From: Mesaphorura yosii
Lineage: Eukaryota; Arthropoda; Collembola; Poduromorpha; Tullbergiidae
Length of the DNA stretch: 64,000 nucleotides
Reading direction: 5' to 3'
Assembly: GCA_009869945.1 (NCBI GenBank)
Contig: WIXG01000055.1
Location: forward strand, 1 to 64,000
Shown here in pieces: positions 14,080 through 29,000 of this stretch. The stretch's first letter is position 1; each line of letters opens with the position of its first letter. Under the pieces are notes generated by a model, which searched no databases, was not told the origin of the DNA, and worked only from the letters and a program-made list of their open reading frames with translations. The position numbers and the translations under genes were made by a program.

Positions 14080-17000
14080 TCACTCGGAGTCCGAGTCGGA
14101 ATAAATGATGCGTGTTTTTCGTTTGCCGCTCTTGGTCGTTTCTTCCTCCTGCAATGTTCAATGAAGAATTCATTACAATACTTACGACAAGCAAATACAA
14201 TGCGCGTCGCCAAATCGCTATCGTCTTACCATGTCCACATCCTTCGTAGGAGAAGGACTTCCAATTCCAGGACGAACAGTACCGCCGTTGCCATTTGATA
14301 TCGGATCGGCCAGCTCCTCGCTTGCAACGGCAACAGCCGCCTCAGTCTGCATTTCATTGTCAATGTCATCCAACATCTGGACCACATCGTTTGGCATGAG
14401 ATTTCTGCTCTCCGTGCTCTGCCCCTCCGTCTCCTCCTCCTGAGGGACAATTACGCTTTCAACGCCCGATTCTGTTGGTCCCTGTGCTCGATCTTCGTCG
14501 TCCGAGCTGTCCACTGGTCTAATGAGACGGTGCCTGAGTACTTTGTGTTTGTTGAGACTAGTTTCAGTCTGCTTTTCCCAGTTGGAGTTGCCTGTGTTTG
14601 GTTCCGGAGAACCAGTGGAGCTTAAGGCTTGAACTCCCCGCTCCTTATTCTTTCGAAGTTCAGCAAAGAGTTCCTCGACCAGTGCGTCGTCATCTGAACT
14701 GTCTTCACGTCGTCCATTTCTGGATCTGGAGGCGGCGGACGCAGAGCTGCGACTACGACTGTCACCGTCGTCGGATTCTGAATCCGTGTGGCCCCTCCTT
14801 GACTTTTCTTCTCGGTCCGATGAGCCGTTCGCAGATGGAGCGTAAGGCTTGAGCTTCACAACGACTTTCTTCCTGTTTCCACCGGCTTTGTGGGAAAGTC
14901 TGCCCTGAAACTATTGCACAAGTACACGGATTAGACTAACAGCGGAGACAGCATTGTTCTGTGAAGAAAGAATGTCTTACCAGCAGCCCTCTTTCAGCCA
15001 AGAAGCTCGTAAGCACTTTCTTCACCTTCGGGCCATTGATAAGGCGCTCATTAATCCAAGAGATTTGTTTCATTTCCTTGTCTGCAAAGGAAAACGAAGT
15101 CATATATCATGGCACTAGCAAAGTGAGATCAACAATTCACTTTAGAGCAACAAAGAAGCGTGTCGGTGTCGATTCAATTGCAGGAGTCTGTGTTCCAATG
15201 GACAAATGTGGGTAAGACGAGAAAACAAAGGAGGGCAACACGAAAAGTTAATTTAAAATAAAGCCAAAACTAATGCGGATTGCGCATTAATTACCAGCCA
15301 GCGCGTTGTATTCTCTGGCCAACACTTCAATCTCGTTTTCCTCCTCAAGAGTCAGTATTTTGCGTGAGTTCTTCGCCTTCTTCGCCCTCGCGCCCGTCGT
15401 AGTCTCGTTGTTTTCACCATACTGAGCGTAACCCTCCTGAATCTCCTGCGCCTCGCGGGAACTCTTCCAGAAGAGGATTTCTATAAAAATCTTGGGGTTT
15501 GACTCCGCCAGCTTCACAAACTTCCTCCAAAAGTGGTAAATGAACTTTTCCGCGTCCTGAAAATATAAGAAACAAGAATAATCATTACTGTACATATGCT
15601 TGCTGTACTGTAAATTATAATGGCGAAATGACTCACACTCAATTGCGGTTGGAATTTGGCCACCTTCAGAATGCACTGAAACGTATGAAAAAGTGACGCC
15701 TGGCAGAGGAGTGCCGGGTAGCCCATCTCAAACGCGTAGCGGTGAAACATTTTCAGGATCGCGTGGAGAGTTAATGGGGACAACGCGTCAAAATACTTGA
15801 ACAAATTGGCGAGGTTAGACACGATTTTGACGACGGCGTACCTGCAGGAGCAAAGATTCATGGTAATCAAACTCACATCACTTGGTTACATGTTTTAATG
15901 TTACGACTCCACGCTTACTTTTCCAGAAATCCACGAAAATCAAACTCTGATTCACTCGAGTACGTTCTTGCTTCCGGCTCTGAAATGCACAAACAATGAA
16001 CGTGGTGGTTATCTGGAGAATCTGGACGCGATGACAAAATGGGCGCCATGCCTAAATTCACGACGCAATGCACGAAACACGACCACCGACGGTCTTTTAA
16101 ATTAGATTTCTTTAAGCCGCGTCGCGGGTGCCCGTGCCGTAATTACATTGCTGCTCTTTCAAAAGGCCGACAAATTGAATTTTGCAATACTTTTCAACTC
16201 AATTTTGGTCGTTCGTCGTGGACGGGCAAGATAAGTGGAAGGTTTAATACGTGAGACAAGAATGTAACTTTATGGCCATCACATCACCGTCGCCAATTAC
16301 AACGCATGTGGCTTTCACCAGTGAGAGCACTTTCTCTCTTTTCTCCCGCATTCAGCCCGGACGGGCAAGGCGGGTCTCGGACATATGGCGAGACGCGAGA
16401 GCGAGAGTTAATGGACCAGCATCCGCGCAGAATAATGGCAAAGTGCACGCGGGCCGAAGAAGAGGTCAAACGCTAACGCTTTACTCTGGAAATCTAATCA
16501 TATGAAAAATTATATCAATAAAAATGTCAGGAAGGGAGAAAAGATGTCTTGATTTCAGCTCGGAGTGAGCATTATTAAATTGTAAAGGAAAACGGTGGCA
16601 GAGGACCAGAATCCGGGCTGGCTGGCAAAATGTGAGCAAATGGGGATGAAGTACAAATTCGGAGGGGAGGCCAGCCGAATGCACTCTGGATTGATGAATA
16701 AATCGTGGAGAAATCTAACACCGCACGGGGAAAGCAATAAGTAAAAGCCAACTACCAAATACATGAGCGGGTAGACTCAGCAAGGGTCGAGTGAAAGTGA
16801 AAAATAATTCTGTCATGTCGCGCATCAGAAAGTTAACGCAACTGCAACACACGAAACGAAAACAAGATTCGAATTCGATTTCGCCAAGCTGCTTCATGTT
16901 AATTAGGAAGAAGGCAGAGGCCTTCTAACTGAAAACACTTGCATGGAAGTGCGAGCCTGAGTTTTAGGGTTTTCCTGCCAATTAATTCCGAGAGGCAGGG

Positions 17001-20000
17001 AAGATGAAGAGGCTCTTGAAAAATGCTTGCACAAGTAATTAATTTTCATTTCATAAACTGCATTTTCATAAATGCAGCGAATCCAACAACAAGTGCAAAG
17101 AATCCGGGAATGCTTTTGTTTCTGTGTGCAGTATGCCTTTGGCGCAGGACACGGAAGGAAATCCATTAAGGAAATGCCTTGTTTACTCGAGAGCACTTGT
17201 GCGGGCAAAACACTCAAGTCAGCGAGGATTTTCAAATGATGGCAGTTTTGCACTGAAAACGCCGCGGCGGCTGGCGAAAGGCTCAATTAAGTTTAAGTTT
17301 AGAATGATGCGATGCAAGAAGCCAGCGACGAGCAAACACGGGTGATGACAGGAAATGAGCAAAATCATCCTCACGAAGTGGTAGGCCAAAGTTTGTAGCA
17401 AAAGCAACGTTATTCACATTTTGGCTGAAGACGCCTGCCCGACAGCCTGTCCATCTAAAAATATGAATAAGCCAAAGTGAGTGAATGGAAAATTGAGTGA
17501 TGATGGAATCGGATTCAAATGCTCTTGGCATTATTGATGCGTTCGGGAGGGGAAGTCCCGAAAGAGAAAGTTGGTAGTCGGTCCTGGTATTCAAATTCCG
17601 TAGCATAGCCTCATGTCGTGTCGTGAACTGTGAACCAACCAAGCCAAGCCGGAGTACAAGAAACAAGTTTAAAAGTTGAACGAGAGGAAATTGCGTAAAG
17701 AACTTCGACTCGCATTCAACCGAATCGAATCCACCGACGTTTGAATGGAAGGTGATTAATCTAATAAATGGAAAACGAGATCGCGTTATGCAAACCTAAA
17801 AAGGAAAAAAGTGAGCATGAATCCTCATTTCGGGTAACGCACGAAAGAAATGAATAAAAATGAACCGAGTTTATCGCTGCTCGCTAAAGACTCCATTAAA
17901 AACCATTTTTCATTGATTTCATGAACGCAAAGGCAAAAGTTTCCTCTCAGAATTTCGTAACTTTGCCTTGCTAATCCGTACCGGCAGATTTCATTGCTAA
18001 TATCGGCTTCATCGCATCGCGCAAGATCTCGTTTGCATTTGCATGAAAAAGTGTGTCTCACCGTCGTCTTCGTCGTCGATCTCTTCATCATCCTCGTCGT
18101 CGCTGGGCTCCGCGGGTGGCTCGGCGCCTGAAAGTAAGTCGAAGAACTCGATTATGAATGCAGTCAAGTCAAAGTGAATGAGATCATAAAAGATTCACGA
18201 CATGCAAAGATTAATGAGAAAGATAAACGAGAAGCTTCAGAATCTTTCTCATCTCGGCATTCTTAATCAGAAGATCATAACAACTTTGCACAAGATGGAA
18301 GGCTCCGATCAATTTTCGGCCTCGGCATCTTTTGACTGGCTTCTCGTGGGCCAGTTTCCAGCTTCCGCGAAGTAACAATGAAGTATAGACATAAAATGAT
18401 GAATGGCATTTAATTACTTTTATTAGCACATCTTCGTGTGCTTATGCGTTCGAATTTCTCTGTCTCTGTGTGTTAGAATGTGACGGAATATTTTTTAAAG
18501 GCTCAACAAGACTGCTGCACAAATTCAGATGAAAATGTATTGAATGTCGAGCTGGCTGCTTCTCAACATTAGCGAACGGTGACATCGGCCTTGAAGCTTT
18601 TACACCACACCACGCTGACTTTATTCAATTCGCAATGACCGTGAAGCTTCGTACTCTATGTGTTTAGATGTCGGACAATACTGGCTCGCACAGGGGAGAA
18701 TATTACAAATTTTCATCAGACTGATTTTTTCAAATCCAATTGCAAGATTGACGCTGGCCGTGCAGCTTCGCACTCTACGTGTTTAGATGGCGGACATTGC
18801 TGTCTCGCCAGAGTGAAATGTTACAAGCTTTCATCGGGTCATTTTTTAAAATTTGACAGACAACGTCATTGAGCTTGAAGCTAGACAAATTGCCCAATCG
18901 AGTCAATCTCTACAGGTGTGCGGTAATCAATGGTGTTGCCTTTGAGAGTACAATGTTGGTTATTAATCGTAGCATGGGCGCTATGAACAGCATTACGTTT
19001 CAATGAAAATGCAAATGTTCGCCCATAGAATTAAATCGTCCAAAATTGAATTAGTCAGCGATGCTTCTGAAGATGTGCTTAGGTGGTTCATTACTTGTAA
19101 TGACGTATTAGACTCACAAACTCGCAGGGCGATAATAAAAAAAAGAGGGCCAATTCTGGTCGTGGTGCTGACGTACGGCAAAATATTGTGGGGATTTCTC
19201 ATTTCTTGACAGTTTGATTGCACTTTCTTAACAGCCGCGCTGGATTCTTTCCAAATTATTAGGAATTATTACATTAATACCAGTCAGCTCCTTGAAATCA
19301 CCAACTGCTTAATACCTCGTGCGCCTCGAGGCGGGATGCTCAAGTTGTCGGTCCCAAAATGAGCGCTCTCGCCCAAATCCACGTTAAATTGCAATTTGCA
19401 GTAAAACGCAAAGGCAACAAAGAAAGATCGTAACTTCCAATGAAATCATGAAAAGCGAAGGAAGAGCTTTAGAATATGTTGCTAAATTTAATATCGCGAG
19501 ACTTATCAGATGAACAATGCTGCACAGCAGGTTCAGCCTGTGGGCTATTAAAAACTTAAAATTTTGATGGTTCTTTCGTTTAAATCCTCATAAGAAAATT
19601 CCCTCTGCGTCGCGCACGCTGGAAACCAGAATTTATGGCTCGTAAATGGAAGGCAAGCGCGGTAGTAAAAAGCACGACCCAGAAGCAAGATGCAAGATTT
19701 GTTGTTCTGAAACGCGAGACTCATTTGTTCCCATTACGGGCCACGACAAATCATAATACGGAGAAATTTTATGAGTGAAATTTATGTCCTTTTGTATTCC
19801 GCTCCATTTTAGAGTAAGCAACAGCAACAAAACAAAAGTCTAAGCAGTTTAAGCCGGCACGAACCATAAATGTGGAGCATGCAGGATTTTCCAGTTTGCG
19901 AAACGCGAAACAGGATAGAAATGAGGTCAGGGAACTCGGACGATTGCACGAACTGGAATGCAAGAGTCCTACAAACAACTAATAAAACTACAAACGCAAT

Positions 20001-23000
20001 TCCTCTCGAGTCCAAGTTCATTACAGATAGAAGGCACCTCACGAAACTGTAAACAGGAAATGGAAAGAAGCGGCGAGTCAAGTCATGAATCGTTTCCAGT
20101 CAAGTCCAGTGTGATATGAGAAGGCCGTCCAGAGGACGCGACACGAGCAAGGTCAAGGCAACGACAGATTCGATTCCCGTTAAAAACCAAGCATTCGGCA
20201 TTGGGCTTTTCGCATTTTCGACTCAATCGCTATCGTTGACTCTGCAAAATGCGAAAGTAGCAAAAGTATGCAGCCTCCACTTGTTTTGAAGCCAGTCGAG
20301 TCAAGTCAGCAATGTCAATGTCACTGCTACTGCTGAGGCTGACTTGACTATGCGAATCCAGGACAAATTATATCACATAAAAATTGTAATAATACAAATT
20401 CCTGCTGCCAGGCTGCTGCGATGCTTCCCGACGCGGACGTCAGGAAGGACGCCAAGAAGAGAAGTTCTCGCTCGCGTCTGCGATCAGGTTTTGTTTGCTG
20501 TCGGATAAGAAAAGCGACTACGGCAACTTTTGCAGAATTTGAGTACATATGTATGAATTTTTTCAACGCGTCGTAACATTTCGCGTGCGATTGCTCCGCT
20601 GGGCTGCCTAATAAAGTCGGATATTCACCATTCACACTTCTTTCTGCAGATATTCCAACGCAAATGCGGAAGATACGCATCGGAAAGCGACTTTGGAGTC
20701 TGTCACAGTCGCATTTCTGGCTGGTTAAGTAAACAGAGGACGCATTATTCAAATGGCGACAACAATGCTCCACTCAAAGCACAATCGGATTCTCAAGAAA
20801 TGGAATGGAAGCGTCTTGGAATAATAAACCCGTATGCACTTTGAGAACTCGGGGTTCTTGATTTATTATTAAGCGTCAAAATGTATACAAATATTTCTCA
20901 CTCTTGAACTCACTCCAGAAGAGCGAAGGCGAAAGCAGAGCATCAATACCGACTGAAAACAGCTTCCAAATCCTTTCTCCTCGACAAAGCGCTCTCGCCT
21001 CGCATTGCCTCGACAAGACGTCCCGAAACGAAACACCGCTCCCACGCCGAAACGTCTGTTTCGAATCTGAATCCATCTGCTTGTTCCTCAGAGTGGAAGA
21101 TCTCGCATTTTCGGTCTTCTTCTGTTCTGTGCCTAAGTCAATTATGGAGCTATTGATTTTTCTTTGTTCTCTTCCGTCTCACACGCTCAAAGCAGGCCAG
21201 CCACTTCTCAAGCTTCTCGATGGGTGTGTATTATTCAATTCTCCGGAGAAAGCGAAGACCAGCAGGCCAGCCCGACTCAACGCGAGAGATAAGCGAGTGT
21301 TTCTCTTTTTATTCCGCTTGAACTCTCACGCCTCATTCACGCAAAGCCAAACCAAACAGCCAAACACGCGTACACTAATTCATTGTTGCCGTCGCCGGAC
21401 ACAACTCGAACGCCACGCCAAGACGGATGGACGGACGGACGCTGTGTTGTGGGAAACGCGATGCGAGATTCAATTGGACTCATAACAATAATGATGTTTG
21501 CTCAGCCGGCTGGCTGTTCAAAATCGCCGGCACATGGCACATTCGAGACGAGAGGGTTATGGACTGTAACTACTAACTGGGTTACACACTCGCCCACCGT
21601 GCCTCTTAACAAAGACTTTGAAGGAGTGGATGGAACTGCTTTCTTCTCTCTCACAAATCTCTATTATTAATACAGGCATCAAGGAGGAAACGCGTACGTG
21701 TGCTTGGCAGCAGGCGAAGGGAAGAAGAGGAGAAAGATTTCTCCTCTGAAGAGTTATAAATTATATACGCTTGCTTATGAACTTTTCCTGCTCCACTTCC
21801 ACTCCACGAGATGAGGAATATAAACATTAATCAGTAACTCGATATTGAAAGATAAATAAACCAAGCCAGTGCACCACACATGCAGGCAGCCAGCGAATCG
21901 AGTAGTCAAGTCGAGTTAAAGCAAACACAAAAATTCTTCATTTACGTTGCGGCCTAATGAGAAAGTCTCGCTCGAACGTGCACGTGCACGCGTGTGCATA
22001 CGGATTCCAGCACAGAATGCAGTAATAATTACGCATTGTTTGCTTGTTTGGACTCCAGGACATTGAATCAAATCTAAACGAACGCAGCAATTCACAAAGG
22101 GCATACGCGCCAACGTTAGACTTGATTGAATGAAAGCCGCTGCCGCAAAAACTGCTGTCAAGTCGAAGGAACAAAGTGACATTCGCCTTTTAAATTGAAA
22201 TTCTAATCCGACGAGTCTGTCGTGCCAAAACATGCCACCCGATCTTTTGTTATCACAACGGCCAGGCCAGGCCAAAACATCGCTAGGATCCGCGTGAGCG
22301 TCGACGGAAGTGGGCTTTAATAAAATTAAGGCTCCGACAGGGAAAGTGTCAATCCACGTCGAATGAAAAAGCAGACGAGTGAATGGAAGCAAAGTAAATC
22401 TAATAATCCTCGAAAATTTTAAAGTAATTTAAATTCGGCTTAATAATACGGGAGAATTAACGTCGACAGCGGGGCAGAGCATCCTGGGAAAACAGATTTG
22501 GCAGATAGGACAAAGTGAAAAAGGGTGGCCAACAAGGTAGAAAGAAAAAGTGGATGTGATACATTGCGCTCGTACTCGGCAGACAGGCACAGACTTAAGC
22601 TTCACAGGCATGGGCTGGCTCATAATCCAAATAATATACATTGCACTACATTTCATTGCCTTTTATTCTCCAGTTGGATCTCCACGCTCACAGCGGAACT
22701 CTGCCGATGAAGTGCACGCGGCAGAGGAAAGGAAGGAAAGACGACTCATGGCTCTACGGCACGGCTCGCTCAGTTTAGACTCTGAAAAGGAGACGCAGAG
22801 ATCAGTTCGACTTCAGTCCGAATGTCGGTGTCGATCAGTCACCACACACCAACTGCCACTTGTTTTATGACGCTAACGCTCGAATCATGTAATTTCGATA
22901 CTCACTGAAGAAGTTCTCGCAGAGTGTTTCGTCGTGTTTTCGAAATTGAGATTAAGTCATCACGGTTAAACAAGTGAAGTGCACAAGTCTCTTAGTCAAG

Positions 23001-26000
23001 CCAGAAGGCCAGCGCATTATGGAAATTGTTCAGAGACACACACTACGGCCACGCGGTTTCACCAGCATTACGCCAGCCAGCTCTGGTCCATTACGTAATT
23101 GAATTTATACGGACTGGCACTGCGTTCTGCGTCTGACTTGGAACAATACGAAATAGCTTCATTTCCTCCGCCCGCCCTGCAAACTTGTGCGTGCAGCGTT
23201 CATGGGCTCCCGCCACGCATGTGGTTTGTCCGAACGTTTGTACACGTGTGTGGCCTGTTGAATGCATAATGTAATTTAACTCTGTGGGATGAGTGAAAAA
23301 TAGTCAAGATGAATAGGCTTCTGGTGGTTGTTGGCCTCATCGGGCTGGCGTTGCCCACCTTTTCCAAAGGTGGACTCGGCGAATTTTTGCAGAAAGCACC
23401 ACAAGAAGACTGCCCGACCGAATGTTTTTGCGACAGAGTCGCCTTGTTTGCGACGTGCACCGGTGATGCCATGAAATCCTCTCTTCCCAGCCTGTCCTGG
23501 CTGAGTCCCGAGAGAATGCATCGGATAGAAGTTCACGACTTCCTGCTTGGCGATTTGATCCTCGACCAGCCGACTCATTACAAACTGTTTCACTTCCTGG
23601 AAGAGCTGCACCTGTCGCACAACCAAATTACGGTGATCCATTTCCTGCTGCTGCAGGAGCCAATCACGACGAATGCGCAGCCGAGCCTGCAGCTGCTTGA
23701 CCTGAGCTTTAACAACCTCACCTTCTTCGAGAGCGTGTCCGAGTACTCAGCGCTAAAAGTGCTCGACTTGTCACACAACAAAATTCATAGGCTTCAGCTC
23801 AACGGGCTGGAAAGGCTCGAAAGCCTAAATCTGAAAAGTAACGCCATCGAGGAATTGAGCGAACACATTTTTCAGGTACGCAAAACTTTCGTCTGCTTAG
23901 TCGTAGCCGTCCTTTGTCAATAAAGAAATCACGAAATGCAAATTAGGAGAAATGTTGGCTATTCATAACTCAGAATGCGTGGAAAGTTTATCTTTCCAGT
24001 TAAAAATTCAAAGCAGTTCACGTGTTCGGGCCACTTGTTTATGCAAGCACCGCCTAAACTTTGCAAATTATCATAAACTAATCGCAGTGCTTCTTTCTTG
24101 GAAGCAAGAAGCAAAGAGAAAGATAGAGTCGAGTCCAAGTATGCAAATAAATTCGCTTGAAAATTCTGCTGATAAACAATGCGTTGAGATGAGCCGTACA
24201 TTAAAAATCACGACAGGAGAAAAGCGAAAGCTGACGCTGACTGGCTCTTCTGATTAGTAGATGGGAACTTCTTCACTGCGACCCAAAGTTTCAACATGAA
24301 AAGTTCAAACTTTTCCGCGTTTTCTTCTGCGTCCTCGTCGAAAAAGAAAATTCATGTTTAATTCAGTGAGAAATGGAATTTTCAAATTAAAATCTCAATT
24401 CTCACTGGTTCTAAATTCTAAATATGAAATGGCCTAATTAATAAAGTACTTTATAGCCGAAGCATACAACGCAAATTCAGTTAAGTGTATGGATTCGGTC
24501 GCGATAATCATTTCAAAAAATGGCGTCAGCATAAATCCGAGCTCTGAAATATTTTACCTCAGCAGACAGGCAAGCGCTTTTGCTCAAATCCGAAATGATG
24601 ATCCCATTTCTTTCGGTTTAGTTGGTCGGCGAATTAGGCAAATGCAAAACTTATCTTGCAAAACTTTGCTTTTAAAAACTTGTAGCATAACTTTCTAATA
24701 TGATGATGATGACTACGCGCTCAAACCACGTAAGAAGAAAACATGGAATAGTAAAGTGAGCGGGTGCATCGAGAAAATTTGAAATTTGCTTGCCCTGCCC
24801 TGCCCGCCTGTACTGCGTTTACATGCAAGGATTATTAACTCGAGCTGCATTACAAGCAGACTCATTTTATGAGTCGTTCCGCCATATTTAGCCTGGGATG
24901 AATGAGAAAGCGAGGAGGAAGCAGCACGGCAGAAAGTTTCGCCTGTCAAAAGTCTGGCTGAGCATTTTTCCAACGTGCTCCGAATGCAAGCGAGACAGCT
25001 GCATGACTTATGACGTGCCATTACACAACTTTTCCAATATATTCTCGATCCTATCGCTTCCTGAACACGAACACAAGCGCATTCGCGTCTCTGCCGTTCC
25101 TTCGTTTCAAGGTTAAAAGTGCAACCAAGCACTTAACGCTAGTTATTAAGACGATTAGAAAACGCAAACTCTTGCCTGGCTGCTTTTTAATGCTGTCCTT
25201 TCTTAATACTCTGCAGTCATTGAACTCAATTCAGTACATCAATCTGGATGGAAACCGGCTGAAGCGGCTTCATCCGAACCTCTTCTCGAACCTGCCCTCG
25301 CTCGTACACTTGATTCTCTCGTCGAATCCCTTCCAGCTGGACCGGACGAGGCTGATACTGAGTGCGAGGACGCAGTTCATCGACATTTCCAGCGTGGGCC
25401 TGGACCACATCCCGCCTGCCATGTTCGGGTATGCAAATTAGAAAACTGCACCACAACTGCGACTCATGCATAAAGCATAATGAAAGCCCAACAAAACACA
25501 TAGTAAATGTGCTTGTTTCTTTCTGTTCTGTTTGCAGGACCGTGCGCGATCTGCGCCTAAACAACAACAAACTGAAGAGGATCCTCTCCAGTGACTTTGA
25601 GAGCTACCCAAACGTCGGGCTGTTGGTCCTCGATGAGAATCAAATTGAAATCATTGAAAATGATGCATTTGGTCGAATGGACTTTCTAACGAGTCTCTGG
25701 CTGAATGGAAACAGGTTTGAACAGTTTTTCTCTCCTCCCAATAAATACGTCTCAACGAAAGCACTTCCTGCCATCCACGCTCTTCTGCTCGGATGAATGA
25801 GAAAGTTCAATTGCTCCTTCTCACGCGCTCACGGAGGCATGCACCAAAAGCCTAGCCTTTACTTTTACTTTATTGCACTGAATTCGAGTTTGTCGTCCAT
25901 CATTTCGACTTCAGTGTTTATTCAACAGCACAGGCCAACTCAAAATAAAATGCCCCACCGAATTCGTGTTCATGCATCCATGGGTCAGCCGAGTGCGTTG

Positions 26001-29000
26001 GCATCTGACCGACTACTGACTGCTCTTTCCTTTCTCCGACACATACGCACAGCGCATTACACATCTTTTATATTCATATCTCAACCCGCTTTTATTTGCG
26101 CTGAAAAAATATTTTTCTTGGCCCAAGATGTCTTCATTCATTTCATTGCTACTTACTTTTTGCATGCTTTTTGTAGTAACGCCATGACCATCTCATTACT
26201 GAAAATCTTCGTCCTGGGCGAGGGTGAGTGTCAAACGCTGTGCTGCTGCTTTTAGTTTGCTAGTGGATGGGTTGGGATTACAATCGTGATAAAATTCGCC
26301 CCAAGTTTCTCATAAAATTGAGTTTTATGAGAAAGCAGTGACAACACTACTGCCCTTCCGCCCTGCGCTTTAGCCTGTACGACTGCGATTCGATTACGTT
26401 CTTTACTATCTTACTAAATAAATATAAAGATAATGCCGGAGGAAGTGCGCGATGCAGCTCCACTTTAATAGCCTCGGCAGCGCAACGAGACAATTTCCTG
26501 CGTAGTGAAACATACGACTCGACAGTCGACCCTGTCCAGCAGTCGCAGTTTGCAGTTTCCATCCTTTTATAATAATACAATGAATAGGACAAGTGTGGCC
26601 ATTACATTTCTTGTAACTGCATTTTAACAATATAAAATACGAGCACGACAATTGGATCACATTCCAATAAACGGAGACAGGCCTGGCGAATTTGTAACGA
26701 TACTCGGACAATAGCAATGAGCAATCAAATCTACGAGCATGGCCGTGTAATACGGCGCAATGAAGAGGAAGGGTCATCGGGGCCAAATAAACTACAATGC
26801 CTCTTTTACTTGAGACAGGACGAAGAAAGACTTTCTCTTCCCTGCAGTCTGCAGAAGAGGATTAGTTGGCTCCGTTCAATTAAGATGCTGTATACAAGCA
26901 GCAGCAATACAAATTTCTCGAACGCCCGAATCTTGTATGATGCTGGATTCTAATGCATCATTAATTGAAAAAGTTTTCGTGTCTTTCGCTTTCACAGCGA
27001 AAAGCAACAACAAGCAATAATGTCTTGTTAGGGCTTGGAACAAAAGAAAGACTCGTGGCTCGTAATGCAATGTAATCTAAGAACAGAAACACGGTGGCAT
27101 TGTAGTAATTTGTGAACGTGAATGGAATCCTCCGACTTGAGACCAAGACCAAGGCCCTTTGAATGCGGAATCCAATGATAATTATGCACTGCCAGTTGCT
27201 TTCTGCAGAAGAGGAGAGAGAGCACGGACCGATACAAGAGAAATAAAAACTTTCTCGTTTTCCGTTTCTTTCTCTGAGCAGAAACTTTACAAAAGGTGGC
27301 CGTGGCCGTAACCGCTCTCGCGTTCTTCCGCGTGCTTTCTTCTGCCTCAACGCATCCGTGCGGCGCGCGTGTTGCCTTATTTTTATGGTCTCAAACATGC
27401 ACACATGCAACAACCCAGCATTTACGCATTACATTACACTTTAAACTGCATGTTCATGAAATCGCATCGCATGGCGCAGGCCGAGGATCCCCTCGCAAGA
27501 AATGTTAAGTATAAACTAAAAGTAAAAAACTACATTAACATTATTATTACGGGCACCAGAGAAAGATCATCATCATCATGCCACGCCAGACGCCACTCCC
27601 GGCTGCTTTCCCTCTCCTCATCCGTTAAATGTAAAGTTTCCGTGGTCGTACATTCTCGCAACTTTTGCAGCAAGTCCAAGTCGAGTCGTGGCCTGAATGA
27701 GAACAGAACAAAGCCCAAACACGAAACACGAAAAATGGTATGGCACAAAATGTAGAAAGTTTTCCGCATTAAATATGCTACTTCCTGGCAATTGGCAGCA
27801 CAGAGCACAATAACAAGATACGAAAATTTAGCCTACGTTAAGAAGCAGTAGACAAAATTCGAGGGCCACCCAAAATTTATAAAGTTATCATCGGACTTTA
27901 TGGCCATTGCCATTGCACAGCAAATACAACAGGAAAAAAGGGCACACAACTCGAATACTCGAATTGATGATTATTGCAGGCTGGCAAGCTAAATATTCGA
28001 CTTTCTCTGCATTTCAGACTCGCGAGCATCCCACAGAACCTTCCTTCGTCGCTCACGTCGCTGCAGCTGGAAGAAAATCGCATCAGCGCTCTGAACGCGA
28101 GTTCGTTTGCTCCGCTGCACAAATTGGAGCATCTCAATTTGCATCTGAATCAAATTACAGTGCTCGAACCCGACGTGTTCGCCCCGCTGTACAACCTCGT
28201 CACGCTGAATCTGGGCACGAATCTCATCGACACGATTGCCCTCGACAGTTTTCGGAATCTGTCCAAATTGACCGTGCTGGACCTCAGCGGAAACCCCTTG
28301 CGGGTGCTCGTGCACGGAGCCTTCGACCACACGCCACTCCTACAGGCGCTTCACCTCGCACGCATCAAAGAGCAGGAAATCGCGTTTGAGGCAGGCGTGT
28401 TCGACGCTCTCGGCAGCCTGCAGCTGCTCGACCTGAGCAACTCGAAGAACCTCAGCCGCCAAATCTTGGCCGCGCAGTGCCTGAGTCGTGGGTGGCTCAA
28501 GTCGCTGCGAGAACTGAACATTGAACGCTGTGATTTGCGAATCGAACTCTCGTCGCTCTGCGCTGAGCTGCTGGCGCTGGATAGCCTCGTGACGGTGAGG
28601 GCGAGGGGCAATTCGTTCAACAGCACGAGTACAAGTGTAATGTCAGGGAAAGTTGTTACTGCTGCGGACAATTCTGTTAATGAGAATGATAACCTCGATT
28701 CCTACTCTCCCATTCAAAAACTTTGTCCAGCGACGAGGAGAGAGCAAGACGGTCCGACCAACTCGAGTGCGAGTGAGGGAGAAGGTGACGAAATGAGTTT
28801 AGTCGGTTCGGACGAAGAAAGAAAAGTGTCCTTAACCTTAACTACAATCGCAAACACAAAGAGTTCCAGCTCGTCCTCAATAAATGTAACCGCTTCGACC
28901 AACTCCAGTGCAGACCCACGCACAAGATTCTACACGACAAACAAGGCGCCAACGTCACGTTCCCCAAATACGAAGACGATGACGACGACGCTGGTAAGCG

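Noticed and set aside
18211-18429. Minus-strand frame containing NAEMRKILKLL as a candidate timeout exon
   Set aside because: Loosely resembles the TIMELESS helix after the WP motif, but flanking splice sites are weak and out of phase.
24000-24060. Minus-strand KWPEHV segment as a candidate missing timeout exon
   Set aside because: It contains WPE, but no acceptor gives the needed phase; the KIETWP exon at 33247 fits phase and spacing far better.
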